From: Legionella sp.
GTDB taxonomy: Bacteria > Pseudomonadota > Gammaproteobacteria > Legionellales > Legionellaceae
DNA length: 64,000 nt
Reading direction: 5' to 3'
Assembly: GCA_031291115.1 (NCBI GenBank)
Contig: JARLJQ010000010.1
Coordinates: 1 to 64,000, forward strand
Part shown: in pieces, positions 17,485 through 27,596 of the stretch
How the letters are laid out: the number at the start of each line of letters is the position of its first letter
How positions within the stretch are numbered: position 1 is the stretch's first letter
The notes under the pieces: generated by a model
Databases searched by the model: none
What the model saw: the letters and a program-made list of their open reading frames with translations, nothing else
What the model was told of the DNA's origin: nothing
Made by a program: the position numbers and the translations under genes

Positions 17485-18288
17485 TTAAAAGAGCATTTTT
17501 AATGCGGTTAAAATTAATATGACAATAAAACCATATTTTAATTGGTGCAGTGGTAATTGATAGCTTAATCGAGCACCTACAGGAGCTAAAAGGCTGCTCG
17601 GAATCCCGATTAATAAAACGGCTGGCCAGAATATATAGCCTGTCATATAGGTTATTGACGTCGTTTCATAGTATCCGGTGACCATAAATGCCAGCGTCCC
17701 GACCACGGCAATTGATAAGGCACATAAATTGGAAACGGCAGGAATCTTGCGTATATCAATACCGCAATAGGCTAAATAAGGAACAATCAAAATGCCACCG
17801 CCAACACCTAATAGTCCGGAGTTGATACCGATTAAAAAATTAACCAGGCGGTTAATCCAATGTTTAGGAAAGTGCTCTGGGCGCACGATTTGTTTGTCTG
17901 TCAGCATTTTGAGCGCTACAAACAGTAAAAAAAACGCAAACAATATTTTTAGCCAATGAGTCGGTATCCAGGAGGCAATGATTGAGCCAAGGAGGGTGCC
18001 TATCACAAGACTTGGCCAGAGTTTATTAAATACAGGCCAAAGAATAGTACCCAGCGTATGGTGTGCTTTTACAGACGCCTGTGAGGTAATGATCATTGCA
18101 GCTAAGGAAGTACCTGCTGCGACGTACATAATCAGATTATCCGGAATTATTTGGGTTTGCTGGAAGACAAAAACAAGTCCTGGCACCACTATCAAACCAC
18201 CACCTATACCAAATAAACCGGCCATTAAGCCTGCAAAGACGCCGATGAGTATATAAATAGCGCCATGAATAATCAGCGGTAGGATCAT
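17485..18288 (-). CDS. TauE/SafE-family membrane permease
   Basis: A 267-residue protein with about eight membrane helices and the two glycine-rich repeats of the family: '[19 protein letters not shown]' near residue 20 and '[19 protein letters not shown]' near residue 155. Members export sulfite, sulfoacetate or related anions; the substrate here is not predictable. Start overlaps the ptsP stop (ATGA). Confidence 0.88.
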   Translation of the reverse strand: MILPLIIHGAIYILIGVFAGLMAGLFGIGGGLIVVPGLVFVFQQTQIIPDNLIMYVAAGTSLAAMIITSQASVKAHHTLGTILWPVFNKLWPSLVIGTLLGSIIASWIPTHWLKILFAFFLLFVALKMLTDKQIVRPEHFPKHWINRLVNFLIGINSGLLGVGGGILIVPYLAYCGIDIRKIPAVSNLCALSIAVVGTLAFMVTGYYETTSITYMTGYIFWPAVLLIGIPSSLLAPVGARLSYQLPLHQLKYGFIVILILTALKMLF

Positions 18289-20579
18289 AAGGGCTTTCCA
18301 GCACGGATTAAGCTGCCCAGTCCTTCATCTTCCAGAGCTTTTTGTAAATGCAGGCGTATTTCTGCGGGATGTTCAAACTCCAGAACTTCAGCGAGAATTT
18401 TACGTGCATTGGCAATAGCGATATTACGAATAATCCATTTTACTCGAGGCAAACTGGCAGAGTTCATGCTTAGTGTGTCAAAACCCATGGCAATTAATAA
18501 CAGGACGGCTAAAGGATCACTGGCCATCTCACCACAAATACTCACTTCAACCCCCGCTGCATGACCGCCTTCCACTATTTTCAGCAAGATGCGCAGCATG
18601 GCGGGATGCAAGGAGTCATACAGTCCGGCAACGCGGGCATTATTTCTATCTACAGCCAGGAAATATTGAGTTAGGTCATTACTGCCTACGGAGATAAAAT
18701 CAACGCGCTTGGCCATTTCACGAGCCAAAAAGGCTGCTGCTGGGACTTCAATCATCACGCCCAGTTTAGGTTTTTCAATAACACAGCCTTCTTCCAATAA
18801 TTCGGCAAAGGCTTGGTTTATCAGATAAGTTGCTTCTTCTACTTCACTAATATTAGTTACCATGGGTAACATAATCCGCAAATTATTTAATTCTTCGCTG
18901 GCACGCATCATGGCACGTACTTGCATGAGGAATACATCCGGATGATCCAGAGTGATACGAATACCACGCCAGCCTAAATAGGGATTATCTTCTTCTACAG
19001 GAAAATAAGGCAGCACCTTATCACCACCAATATCCAAGGTACGCATGGTGACCGGGCGTGGGGCGAATGCTTTTAACGTTTGCCGGTAAATAATGGTTTG
19101 TTCATCCTCAGATGGAAATTGATCTCGGCTCATGAAAGGAACTTCAGAACGATATAAACCTACACCTTCAGCGCCCACGCTCATGGATAAACCCGCATCC
19201 ATCTCCAAACCGGTATTTACTTGCAATGATATTTTATAGTTGTCTGTGGTTTCTGCCGGTTTATCTCGTAAACTAACCAGACTTTGGTTCAAAGCCAGCT
19301 CTTCTTGTTCCAGCAGTTTAAATTCGCTGAATAACGCTTTGGAAGGTGAGATATGGATTCGGCCAAAATAGCCATCCACAATAATTGCTCTACGTGAGAC
19401 AAATTCCAATTTTAAGCCGCGTACGCCCATTACAGTGGGCACGCCTAAGGCGCGCGCTAAAATAGCCACGTGAGAATTATTTGAACCTTTGGCTGAAACC
19501 ACACCGGCAAGATAGCCTTCGGGGACTTCGGCAAGGGCTGCTGCGGTGACTTCATCGCCAATTAAAATAGTGCGTTTAGGATAGACAATTTCTTCATGTT
19601 GTGACCATTGCAGGGCGGCTAAAACACGGCGCCCTAGATCGCGAAAATCGCTGGCGCGCTCCCGCATGTAGGAGTCTTCCATGCTTTCAAATTGTGCCAC
19701 GTGCTTTTTAACAACGGTTGCCAATGCGGCCTGCGCACTGATTTTTTCTTCACGAATTACGTGTTCTACTTCCGCTCCCAGACTGTCTTTATCAAGGATC
19801 CGTAAATAGACATCAAATAAAGCATGTTCTTCTTCGGCAACAACTGCCTTCATGCGTTTGCCTAAGCGGAGCATGTCTTCACGAGTAGCCGCTAGTGCCG
19901 CATATAAGGCTGCGACTTCTTCATCCAGTGTTTCAACCGGGTTGCGAGGTACCGCATCAATATCGGCTGGAGGATAAACAACAACTGCCGTACCAATACC
20001 AATTCCAGGGACCGAACCAATTCCTGATAAAGAGGTAGGAGCCGCTTCGATTTTTTCAACACCTAAAGGTTTGGGCTGGGTCAGTTCTGCTAATTCGCCG
20101 GTAGCTTCAGCGTGCGCGATAATTCCGCCAAGTTGCGCGGCCAAGGTAATTAAGAAGGATTCTTCGGTGTCATCAAAGCAGCGTTGTTCGGTTTGTTGGA
20201 CGATTAATACACCATAAAGCTTACGGTGTTGAATAATTGGAACCCCTAAAAAGGCATTAAAGCGTTCTTCGCCTAGCAAGGAGTGGTGGTAAAAATCAGG
20301 ATGTTCAGATGCGAATTCCAGATTGATAGGCTCTTCACGGCGTCCAACCAAGCCAATCAAACCATTATCCAATGAAACACGTACACGAAACTCAGCTTCT
20401 TTATTTAAGCCTTCAGTGGCAATCAGGACGTATTCAGAATGCTTGGTATCAATAAGGTAAACGGAGACGGCCTCGGCATTAATGGCTTTATTAATTTGGC
20501 GCACCAAAATACCGAGCGCCTCGGAGAGATGTTGGGCTGCGGTGACTTCTTGAACTATCCGTTTAAGTATCTTGAGCAT
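18285..20579 (-). CDS. ptsP: PEP-protein phosphotransferase PtsP (enzyme I-Ntr)
   Basis: A 764-residue two-part protein: an N-terminal GAF sensory domain (about 1-160) followed by a full enzyme I module. The phosphorylated histidine lies in 'GSNNSHVAILARALGVPTVMG', and the PEP-binding barrel has 'ISVGSNDLTQYFLAVDRNN' and 'SICGEMASDP'. It starts the nitrogen-related PTS relay (PtsP-NPr-EIIA-Ntr) that senses carbon/nitrogen state. Directly downstream of rppH, as in many gammaproteobacteria. Confidence 0.95.
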   Translation of the reverse strand: MLKILKRIVQEVTAAQHLSEALGILVRQINKAINAEAVSVYLIDTKHSEYVLIATEGLNKEAEFRVRVSLDNGLIGLVGRREEPINLEFASEHPDFYHHSLLGEERFNAFLGVPIIQHRKLYGVLIVQQTEQRCFDDTEESFLITLAAQLGGIIAHAEATGELAELTQPKPLGVEKIEAAPTSLSGIGSVPGIGIGTAVVVYPPADIDAVPRNPVETLDEEVAALYAALAATREDMLRLGKRMKAVVAEEEHALFDVYLRILDKDSLGAEVEHVIREEKISAQAALATVVKKHVAQFESMEDSYMRERASDFRDLGRRVLAALQWSQHEEIVYPKRTILIGDEVTAAALAEVPEGYLAGVVSAKGSNNSHVAILARALGVPTVMGVRGLKLEFVSRRAIIVDGYFGRIHISPSKALFSEFKLLEQEELALNQSLVSLRDKPAETTDNYKISLQVNTGLEMDAGLSMSVGAEGVGLYRSEVPFMSRDQFPSEDEQTIIYRQTLKAFAPRPVTMRTLDIGGDKVLPYFPVEEDNPYLGWRGIRITLDHPDVFLMQVRAMMRASEELNNLRIMLPMVTNISEVEEATYLINQAFAELLEEGCVIEKPKLGVMIEVPAAAFLAREMAKRVDFISVGSNDLTQYFLAVDRNNARVAGLYDSLHPAMLRILLKIVEGGHAAGVEVSICGEMASDPLAVLLLIAMGFDTLSMNSASLPRVKWIIRNIAIANARKILAEVLEFEHPAEIRLHLQKALEDEGLGSLIRAGKPL

Positions 20580-20591
20580 CTAGGCCTATGA

Positions 20592-21104
20592 TTACCTCTT
20601 TTTACGTTTCAAACCGTAAGGAGTACGGCGTGCTTTTAATAAAGGTTCCAGCTCTTTAAGTGCCTGGGTGTACACCTGGCGTTTAAAAAAGATGACTTGT
20701 CCCTCCGGCTCATGGAAATCAATCCAGCGCCAGCTGTCAAATTCTGGTGAATCACTTAAATCCAGCTTTACTTTTTGTTCGCTGGAAACAAGTTTCAACA
20801 AAAACCATTTTTGTTTTTGGCCAATAACCAAAGGTTCGCTTCCATGACGTAGATATTGCTTGGGAAGTCTGTATTTAAGCCAACGTTTGGTAGAGCCTAT
20901 AACTTCGACGTCTTCTTTATCCAGTCCCACTTCTTCATGCAATTCGCGGAACATTGCTTGCAAGGCAGTTTCACCTGCTGCTAATCCACCTTGTGGAAAT
21001 TGCCAGGCATCATGTCCGCTTCGTCTACCCCAAAAAACTCTGTTTTGCTCGTTGACCAGGATAATTCCAACATTTAACCGATAACCGGCTCGATCAATCA
21101 CCAT
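20592..21104 (-). CDS. rppH: RNA pyrophosphohydrolase
   Basis: A 170-residue Nudix enzyme that removes pyrophosphate from 5' ends of mRNA and so triggers decay. The Nudix box 'GGLAAGETALQAMFRELHEEVG' spans about residues 38-59, with 'WQFPQGG' just before it, the RppH hallmark. Starts 181 bases from the divergent ansA gene and is 12 bases upstream of ptsP. Confidence 0.95.
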   Translation of the reverse strand: MVIDRAGYRLNVGIILVNEQNRVFWGRRSGHDAWQFPQGGLAAGETALQAMFRELHEEVGLDKEDVEVIGSTKRWLKYRLPKQYLRHGSEPLVIGQKQKWFLLKLVSSEQKVKLDLSDSPEFDSWRWIDFHEPEGQVIFFKRQVYTQALKELEPLLKARRTPYGLKRKKR

Positions 21105-21285
21105 GATGTCACTGTTTAGATTAAACCGCTAATCTCTTGATTTTTCCATAAACAGTGAGACCTTGGCAATTAAATCCGTCATTATTACTTAAAAAAAGTG
21201 ACAAGCTGCCAACTTAAAAAGTATTTACAGCTATTTCTATGCATTTGATTGTATAATTAGAACAAATACATCAATTTAAGCTCAC

Positions 21286-22296
21286 ATGGAAAAACGTATT
21301 TTAATTCTTAATACTGGCGGTACGATCAGTAGCATCAAAACTTCGAATGGATATGAGCCTTCTTCGGGATATGTGGAAGCCGCAATGCGTCAAATTCCAT
21401 TGCTGAGGCACCCAGATATGCCTGAATATGTGGTTAAAGAATACCAGCCTTTGCTGGACTCTTCGAATATGACGGTTAGCGATTGGAACCGTATCGCTAA
21501 AGACATTGCAGATGAATACACTAATTTTGATGGCTTTATTGTGTTTCATGGGACCGATACTATGGCGTATACCGCATCAGCCTTGTCTTTTATGCTCGAG
21601 CACTTAGGTAAGCCAGTCATTATTACCGGATCACAGATTCCCTTATCCGAAGTTCGCAATGATGCGATTGATAACATCGTGACTTCATTATGGCTTTGTG
21701 CGCACCAAGCGATTCACGAAGTGTGCATTTATTTTAACCAGAGTTTATTGCGGGGTAATCGCACGCAAAAAATAAATTCTGAGGGGTTTAATGCTTTTGG
21801 CTCGCCAAATTATCCGAATTTAGCTTCGATTGGTATCGATATTAAAGTGCATCATCATCTGTTGTTAAAAGAACCGCAAGAGCCGTTTCATTTACAGACC
21901 TTGGAACCGCAATTTATTGCAAACTTCAGACTCTTTCCTGGTTTTGCAACTGAGGTTTTAGCGTATATTTTAAATCAACCCTTATGCGGTTTAATTTTGG
22001 AAACGTATGGCGCGGGTAATGCGCAAAATAATGATCCACGCTTTTTAAGCTTGTTAAGCGATGCCAGCGCACGCGGAGTGGTTATTATTAACTGCACTCA
22101 ATGTCAGACAGGGCGTGTGGAAATGAGTCAATACGCCACCGGTCATACTTTAAAACAAGCCGGTCTTATTAGTGGTCGTGATATGACTCCTGAGGCTGCT
22201 CATTGTAAGTTATTGTATTTGCTGAGTAAAAAATTGGATACGGCGCAAATAAAAACGCTTATGGAGACTAATCTTTGCGGTGAGTTGCATAATTAA
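21286..22296 (+). CDS. ansA: Type I (cytoplasmic) L-asparaginase
   Basis: A 336-residue amidohydrolase with no signal peptide. The first catalytic threonine is in 'LNTGGTISS' (about residues 8-16) and the second in 'FHGTDTMAYTASALSFM', with lysine in the 'ITGSQIPL' region nearby; this matches the AnsA type rather than secreted AnsB. Hydrolyses asparagine to aspartate and ammonia. A TATAAT -10 candidate lies at 21252-21257, with no good -35. Followed by a hairpin shared with the convergent gene. Confidence 0.92.
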   Translation: MEKRILILNTGGTISSIKTSNGYEPSSGYVEAAMRQIPLLRHPDMPEYVVKEYQPLLDSSNMTVSDWNRIAKDIADEYTNFDGFIVFHGTDTMAYTASALSFMLEHLGKPVIITGSQIPLSEVRNDAIDNIVTSLWLCAHQAIHEVCIYFNQSLLRGNRTQKINSEGFNAFGSPNYPNLASIGIDIKVHHHLLLKEPQEPFHLQTLEPQFIANFRLFPGFATEVLAYILNQPLCGLILETYGAGNAQNNDPRFLSLLSDASARGVVIINCTQCQTGRVEMSQYATGHTLKQAGLISGRDMTPEAAHCKLLYLLSKKLDTAQIKTLMETNLCGELHN

Positions 22297-22332
22297 ACGG
22301 AGGTTGGGATTTAACTAGCCCCTAACCTCCGT
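22297..22332. terminator. Hairpin between convergent ansA and repeat-protein gene
   Basis: ACGGAGGTT (22297-22305, shown from its A/C edge) pairs perfectly with AACCTCCGT (22324-22332), with inner GGG/CCC pairs possible. It begins right after the ansA stop and lies 22 bases beyond the stop of the convergent gene. T-tracts are weak on both sides, so terminator function is likely but not certain. Confidence 0.5.
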
Positions 22333-22353
22333 AGATGAAATTTGATTTTATGA

Positions 22354-23514
22354 TTAAAAAGAAGGACTCGGTATTTCTTCGCTGGTGACTTCCGGTTCTT
22401 TTTTTCTTATCTTCGGAAGGGGGGCTTTGGATTTAGTGCTCCGATTTTCTGCTCTTTCTGTCGTCGAAATAGACGCTTGTACTGGTGCGCTTTCTACCGC
22501 CGAAATAGAGGCTTGTACTGGTGCGCTTTCTACCGCCGGAATAGGTGCTTGTACTGGTGCGTTTTCTACCGCCGGAATAGGTGCTTGTACTGGTGCGTTT
22601 TCTACCGCCGGAATAGATGCTTGTACTGGTGCGCTTTCTACCGCCGGAATAGGTGCTTGTACTGGCGCGCTCTTGTCTGCGGTCCTTTCTAGCGTCGGAA
22701 TAGGCGCTTGTAATCGAGCGACCCTGTCTTCTGTACAGTCGATGAGACTACCGAGTCGACCTTCACGGGATCCTGCTAATGCGGGGTCTAGTCCAAAGCC
22801 AAAAAACGTAACTTTTGTCATTAGGGTCTTGATTACAGAATCATTTCCTTTGCTAATAATGCCATTATCGGTTCTAAGATCATCCAAACATTCTTGAACA
22901 CGCTCTTTCTGAGTTTGTAATGGAGTATCTTCTTGAATTCGTTCGTTTATGGCCCTTATCCGTGTTGCTAGTGCTTTTTCTTTATTTTTTCGGATATCAG
23001 GATCAGAACTTTGAGGGGTAAATATTTCTTCTCCATGATAATGAATTAGTTGACCTGCCACTATGTCCAGAGCAGAGCCTTCGTAGTGTTTATTAAGTAA
23101 CTCAAAACAATACAGCTTAGGATCCTCTTTTTTTAATTTTATTATTTTGTTATGTAAGTCATCAATATTACGAGATAAAACAGTAAGACAGGATATAGTG
23201 TCTCCTCCATCTTTGGGTTCTTTGTGGTGTTCTCTTGCTGCTTGTACTTCAACGCGTGCGGTATTGATAAAAGAAATTATTTGTTTGGTGTTCTCCTGAT
23301 CATCCAGAGAGCCTTCAAATTTAATTATTTTATCTGATAAACTAGAGACTATGTTTTTTTGTTTCTGAGCTAATACTGAATTATAAACAACATTTGGAAT
23401 AGGAAAGCCTAAAAAATACATAACCTGTTGAGACTTGCCATGCTCTCCAGAGATGATATGTGCTAATTGCTCTTTAACTAATTGTTTCACTTCTTCTACG
23501 AATATAGTTGCCAT
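22354..23514 (-). CDS. Unknown helical protein with proline-rich 12-residue repeats, possible effector
   Basis: A 386-residue soluble protein of unknown function. Residues 1-270 are helical and charged. Six copies of a 12-residue unit (APVQAPIPAVES and variants) occupy about residues 283-354, followed by a basic stretch and an acidic tail (KKEPEVTSEEIPSPSF). Glu-rich tails followed by small/hydrophobic residues resemble the E-block of Dot/Icm substrates. The start at 23514 has AAGGAG at ideal spacing. It is monocistronic, with no recognised catalytic motif. Effector status is inference. Confidence 0.6.
   Translation of the reverse strand: MATIFVEEVKQLVKEQLAHIISGEHGKSQQVMYFLGFPIPNVVYNSVLAQKQKNIVSSLSDKIIKFEGSLDDQENTKQIISFINTARVEVQAAREHHKEPKDGGDTISCLTVLSRNIDDLHNKIIKLKKEDPKLYCFELLNKHYEGSALDIVAGQLIHYHGEEIFTPQSSDPDIRKNKEKALATRIRAINERIQEDTPLQTQKERVQECLDDLRTDNGIISKGNDSVIKTLMTKVTFFGFGLDPALAGSREGRLGSLIDCTEDRVARLQAPIPTLERTADKSAPVQAPIPAVESAPVQASIPAVENAPVQAPIPAVENAPVQAPIPAVESAPVQASISAVESAPVQASISTTERAENRSTKSKAPLPKIRKKEPEVTSEEIPSPSF
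22453..22668 (-). repeat. Six 36-bp in-frame tandem repeats
   Basis: Six exact-length units, each coding APVQA(P/S)I(P/S)(A/T)(V/T)E(S/N/R). Divergence is mostly single bases that swap Pro for Ser. Frame is preserved, so copy number can vary without loss of the tail. Confidence 0.95.
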
Positions 23515-23633
23515 CGCTCTACTCCTTGAACCGCAATTAATTTATTATACTTATATTAACGTTATTTATTATGGATGCAGATTATTTAATTGCATGCTTG
23601 TTGTTATTTTTAATCCGGGAAATCAAAAAACTC

Positions 23634-25013
23634 ATGAATTTACATGTTATTATTTTAGCCGCAGGACAGGGCAAGAGAATGTATTCCAATACGCCTAAAG
23701 TGCTTCACCAACTTGCTGGAAAACCTATGTTGGTGCGGGTAGTGGAAGCCGCTCAACAACTCAATCCTGATGCAATCCATGTCATCTACGGTCACGGCGG
23801 TGAACAACTTAAGAACTCACTGCCCGACTTACCTGTGCATTGGGTACATCAAGCAGAACAATTAGGCACGGGCCATGCTGTAATGCAGGCTTTACCGCAT
23901 ATTCCGCCACAAGCCCAGGTTTTGGTCTTATCTGCAGACGTACCACTTATTCAAGTAAACACATTACACGCTTTAGTTGACTGTAGCAAAACGGCTGATA
24001 CTCATCAATCTGTTTTAGCACTATTAGTTGCCCATCTCGATGACCCCAGCGGTCTTGGACGAATTTTGAGAAACAGTCAAGGTGAAGTTTCTGCCATTGT
24101 AGAAGAAAAAGATGCAACCGAGCAAGAAAAGAATATAAAAGAAATATATACGGGCATTTGTTGCGCAAATGCTGCTGATTTACAGCAGTGGCTGCCTCAA
24201 TTGGGGAATAATAACGCCCAAAATGAATATTATTTAACGGAAATTATTGCTTTAGCTGTGGCGGATAAGGTGCAGATTAAATCATTGGACACTAAGGATC
24301 ATGCTGAAATTCAGGGCGTGAATAACCGTGTGCAATTGCATCAACTAGAACGTATATGGCAGTTTAGAGCGGCAGAGCAATTGTTACAACAAGGGGTTGC
24401 TTTAGCAGATGCGTATCGTTTTGATTTGCGTGGTGAACTGGTTTGTGGCAAAGATGTATTTATTGATGTGAATTGTGTGTTTATGGGTAAAGTTGTTCTT
24501 GGTGATGGCTGTATTATTGGTCCTAACTGTGTCCTGACGGATGTGGTTTTGGGGGCGTGCACGGAGATTCATCCCAACAGTGTCTTAGAAGGGTGTACGA
24601 TTGGGGATGAATGCTCTGTAGGACCTTTTGCTCGTTTACGACCTGGGACAAAATTAGCCGCGCATTGTAAAATTGGTAATTTTGTCGAAACAAAAAATGC
24701 TGTTTTTGATGAAGGTTCCAAAGCCAGTCATTTAAGTTACTTAGGTGATGTAAGCCTTGGGAAAAAAGTTAATGTAGGTGCCGGTACTATTACCTGTAAT
24801 TACGATGGCGTGAATAAACATAAGACGGTTATTGAAGACGGTGTGTTTATTGGTTCAGATACGCAGCTGATTGCACCGGTGACTGTTGGTGCATACGCGA
24901 CTATTGGTGCAGGAAGTACTATTCGCAAAAATGTACCAGCACAAGAACTGACTCTGACCGAGTCCAAACAGAAGACAATTTATGGTTGGAAGAGGCCGGT
25001 GAAGAAAAATTAG
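23634..25013 (+). CDS. glmU: Bifunctional GlmU (uridyltransferase / GlcN-1-P acetyltransferase)
   Basis: A 459-residue enzyme making UDP-GlcNAc. N-terminal nucleotidyltransferase begins 'HVIILAAGQGKRM' and contains 'KVLHQLAGKPML'. The C-terminal half is a left-handed beta helix of hexapeptide repeats with 'FARLRPGTKL', 'KIGNFVETKNA' and 'GAGTITCNYDGVNKHKT'. The frame is open from 23571, but the ATG at 23634 matches the family start and usual length. glmS lies elsewhere (49265). Confidence 0.96.
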   Translation: MNLHVIILAAGQGKRMYSNTPKVLHQLAGKPMLVRVVEAAQQLNPDAIHVIYGHGGEQLKNSLPDLPVHWVHQAEQLGTGHAVMQALPHIPPQAQVLVLSADVPLIQVNTLHALVDCSKTADTHQSVLALLVAHLDDPSGLGRILRNSQGEVSAIVEEKDATEQEKNIKEIYTGICCANAADLQQWLPQLGNNNAQNEYYLTEIIALAVADKVQIKSLDTKDHAEIQGVNNRVQLHQLERIWQFRAAEQLLQQGVALADAYRFDLRGELVCGKDVFIDVNCVFMGKVVLGDGCIIGPNCVLTDVVLGACTEIHPNSVLEGCTIGDECSVGPFARLRPGTKLAAHCKIGNFVETKNAVFDEGSKASHLSYLGDVSLGKKVNVGAGTITCNYDGVNKHKTVIEDGVFIGSDTQLIAPVTVGAYATIGAGSTIRKNVPAQELTLTESKQKTIYGWKRPVKKN

Positions 25014-25021
25014 ATAAATGC

Positions 25022-25105
25022 CGTCATCCAGAGCGTAGCGAAGGACCTCCCGAATGTGGCTCCGTGCCATTTGAAAGGAGGTTCTTCGCTACGCTCTGGA
25101 CGACG
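25022..25105. repeat. ~84-bp dispersed palindrome, copy 2
   Basis: CGTCATCCAGAGCGTAGCGA ... ACGCTCTGGACGACG with loop GAATGTGGCTCCGTGCCATT. Lies between convergent glmU and the VUT-like gene, in the same orientation as copy 1. Confidence 0.9.
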
Positions 25106-25109
25106 AGGA

Positions 25110-26375
25110 TTACGATAAAACCAAGGTATTCCTTTGCTCCAAATACCGGCAATATTTAAGAATAAATGGCAGTGAAATCAATGTAATAAATAATTTATAG
25201 CGCCAAATATTGGCGACTAAATTAATGATTTGATCGTAAGGATAAATCCCGCCAAACAGCAAGCCGTAGTCAATAAAACACAATAAGGAATTCGCACAAA
25301 CCGTAGCAATTAAAATACGTAAAGGCTGCTTCACATTCAGTTGCTTTAAATAGTGTAACAACATCGCATTACTCATAAACGTTGCGAATAAAGCCAATGA
25401 TGCAGCAGGAAGTCTGCGGAACATAATGTAATTGTAGAATGGATTTAAATTATAAAGATCAGGTGATGGCAAGGAGATTATACCCATCAACAGCGCATCA
25501 AAAACAAATTGGGTCGTAATTAAGCTAAGGCTGAATTTCATTTGCATATGATAGCCCCAACGCTCGCCAATGATGGTGCTGATAATCAGAGTCATAGGGA
25601 AAAACAATGCGCTGGCGGATAAAACCCAATTTTGGTCAATAAATGCCACCAAATGGTATTCACAAGCCAAGCAAATCAACATGATAACGCTGGCAAAGCA
25701 GACCAAATAAGGATAAAGAGGAACCCCTTTTTTATCAGACGCTATTGGTGGTGGATGAAATGGGTAGCGTAGTGAAATGAGGAATAATAAAATGCTAATT
25801 ATCAGCAATATCACGACGGTGACTGTTATGGAGTCAACTAGAATATGATGAAAATTATGAATGTAACTTCCTGAAAACAATAAAATAAAGCTTAAAAAAA
25901 AGAAACTAAAACCACCTGATAAGGCGAGCAGTGTGCTTTGTATTGGCGAGAGCCGTGTGTTATTGGATTTGCTGAAAAACAAAAGATGGGGCAGGTAAAA
26001 ACTAAATGTAAAAGAGATAGTGACCGCAAAGAATTTTTTTGGGATGTCATCAAAGATAATTTGATAGACTGGATTATCATGCATGTATTCTGCAGCAGGA
26101 AGGTTTACCAAAATATAAACACCAATACAAAAGGCATACAAGGACATTAAAGAGATATTGAGTAAATGACGTTGTTCTCTAATCGAACATTTTAACAAGG
26201 CCAATAAATAAAAACCAGCAATTAAAGGGCAGAGCATGCTATGAACAGAGAACATCATGCCATGCAATTGGATTATTTTAAATGAAGCATTAATTAATAG
26301 AGCAAGGCAGACAATAACACTTAGGGTTAAGACCAAAAATCCAGGCGATTGTTGTGTTGCTGTTGCTTGATTCAT
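25110..26375 (-). CDS. Multi-pass membrane protein, possibly VUT/YhhQ-like transporter with an extra N-terminal half
   Basis: A 421-residue protein with about 11-12 membrane helices. The second half (about residues 225-421) has 'STIIGERWGY', 'RRLPAASLALF' and a 'DYGLLFGGIYP' pattern reminiscent of the VUT family (queuosine-precursor transporter YhhQ), which is normally about 220 residues. The first half adds five or six helices of no recognised family. The longest frame starts with TTG at 26402; the ATG at 26375 is preferred, though neither has a good ribosome binding site. Family link is tentative. Confidence 0.45.
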   Translation of the reverse strand: MNQATATQQSPGFLVLTLSVIVCLALLINASFKIIQLHGMMFSVHSMLCPLIAGFYLLALLKCSIREQRHLLNISLMSLYAFCIGVYILVNLPAAEYMHDNPVYQIIFDDIPKKFFAVTISFTFSFYLPHLLFFSKSNNTRLSPIQSTLLALSGGFSFFFLSFILLFSGSYIHNFHHILVDSITVTVVILLIISILLFLISLRYPFHPPPIASDKKGVPLYPYLVCFASVIMLICLACEYHLVAFIDQNWVLSASALFFPMTLIISTIIGERWGYHMQMKFSLSLITTQFVFDALLMGIISLPSPDLYNLNPFYNYIMFRRLPAASLALFATFMSNAMLLHYLKQLNVKQPLRILIATVCANSLLCFIDYGLLFGGIYPYDQIINLVANIWRYKLFITLISLPFILKYCRYLEQRNTLVLS

Positions 26376-26523
26376 AGTGTGAGGTTTATTGGTATCCGCC
26401 AATAGATGCTTGTTAAAGGACTAATCCGCGCTGAATATAGCACTCTTGCGCTGAATAGTGCAAGTAGTCGACTTCCGCAGTAGTATTCGGGTACGATGAA
26501 TAATTAACAGTCTGAGATAAACC

Positions 26524-27588
26524 ATGAAGCGTTATAAAAAAGAGGCCTCTGCAAAAGCAGGATTATTACCAGGAACAGCCGTGTATGTTGGTGCTAGTCC
26601 GCCTAAACCAACGCGTATTATTGTGCATCTTTATGATAAAAACAGTTACCGTATGCTGAGTTATTTTGATCCAGAGCAGATCAATGAGGCCTTGAATCTG
26701 GGGCAGCATGTTTGGATTGATGTGATGGGCCTTGCGAATAATGACGAGATTAGCAAAATAGGTAATGAATATTCGATTCATCCTTTGATTGTTGAAGATC
26801 TGTTAAATACAAGGCAAAGACCGAAGCTCGATATTGTTGGCGACTATTTATTTATTGTATTTAAATTATTAGAGCTTGCTGAAGATGAATTGACTCTGGC
26901 TACAGAGCAATTCAGTATGTTAATAAAACGCAATCTATTATTAACGTTCAGAGAGTCTGATTCTTATGATTTATCGTCGTTGTACAAGCGCTTAAGTGCT
27001 GATCAATCACTAATTCGTGAGCACGGTGCTGATTATTTGTCTTATCTTATATTGGATTATATTGTTGACAGTTATTTTAATTTTGTTGAGGTCACTGGTC
27101 AGCGTTTGGAGCGAGTGGAAGATCGACTCATTAAAAAACCAGAGTCTGTTCCGCTGCATTCATTTTATGAATTAAAACGACGGATTCTTACCTTACGTAA
27201 TTATATTGCCCCATTGTGTGACATCGCGCATTTATTGTTAACTGATCATGGCACGCTGATTAGTTCGCGTTATACCTTATATTATCGAGATTTACATGAT
27301 CATTGCGTGCGCTTGGTTGAATCAATTGATTTGCATCGAGAAATGTCATTGAACATGCTTGATATTTATTTATCCAGTTTAAATAACCGGATGAATGAAA
27401 CCATGAAAATTTTAACTTTATTTGCCAGTATCTTTATCCCACTTACATTTATAACCAGCCTTTATGGCATGAATTTTAAATTCATGCCCGAGCTCGATTG
27501 GTATTATGGATACCCTACGACGTTAGTTCTGATGACTGTTTTGGCAGGGGTAATGCTGTATTATTTCAAGCGTAAAAAATTGTTTTAA
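26524..27588 (+). CDS. corA: CorA-family magnesium/cobalt transporter
   Basis: A 354-residue channel: long N-terminal cytoplasmic domain, a stalk helix, then two C-terminal membrane helices with the signature 'SLYGMNF' (about residues 314-320) between them. 'IHPLIVEDLLNTRQRPKLDIVGDYLFIV' is typical of the soluble domain. Ends with a basic KRKK tail. Followed 9 bases on by a palindromic repeat. Forms a pentameric divalent cation channel of the inner membrane. Confidence 0.93.
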   Translation: MKRYKKEASAKAGLLPGTAVYVGASPPKPTRIIVHLYDKNSYRMLSYFDPEQINEALNLGQHVWIDVMGLANNDEISKIGNEYSIHPLIVEDLLNTRQRPKLDIVGDYLFIVFKLLELAEDELTLATEQFSMLIKRNLLLTFRESDSYDLSSLYKRLSADQSLIREHGADYLSYLILDYIVDSYFNFVEVTGQRLERVEDRLIKKPESVPLHSFYELKRRILTLRNYIAPLCDIAHLLLTDHGTLISSRYTLYYRDLHDHCVRLVESIDLHREMSLNMLDIYLSSLNNRMNETMKILTLFASIFIPLTFITSLYGMNFKFMPELDWYYGYPTTLVLMTVLAGVMLYYFKRKKLF

Positions 27589-27596
27589 TACAGTAG

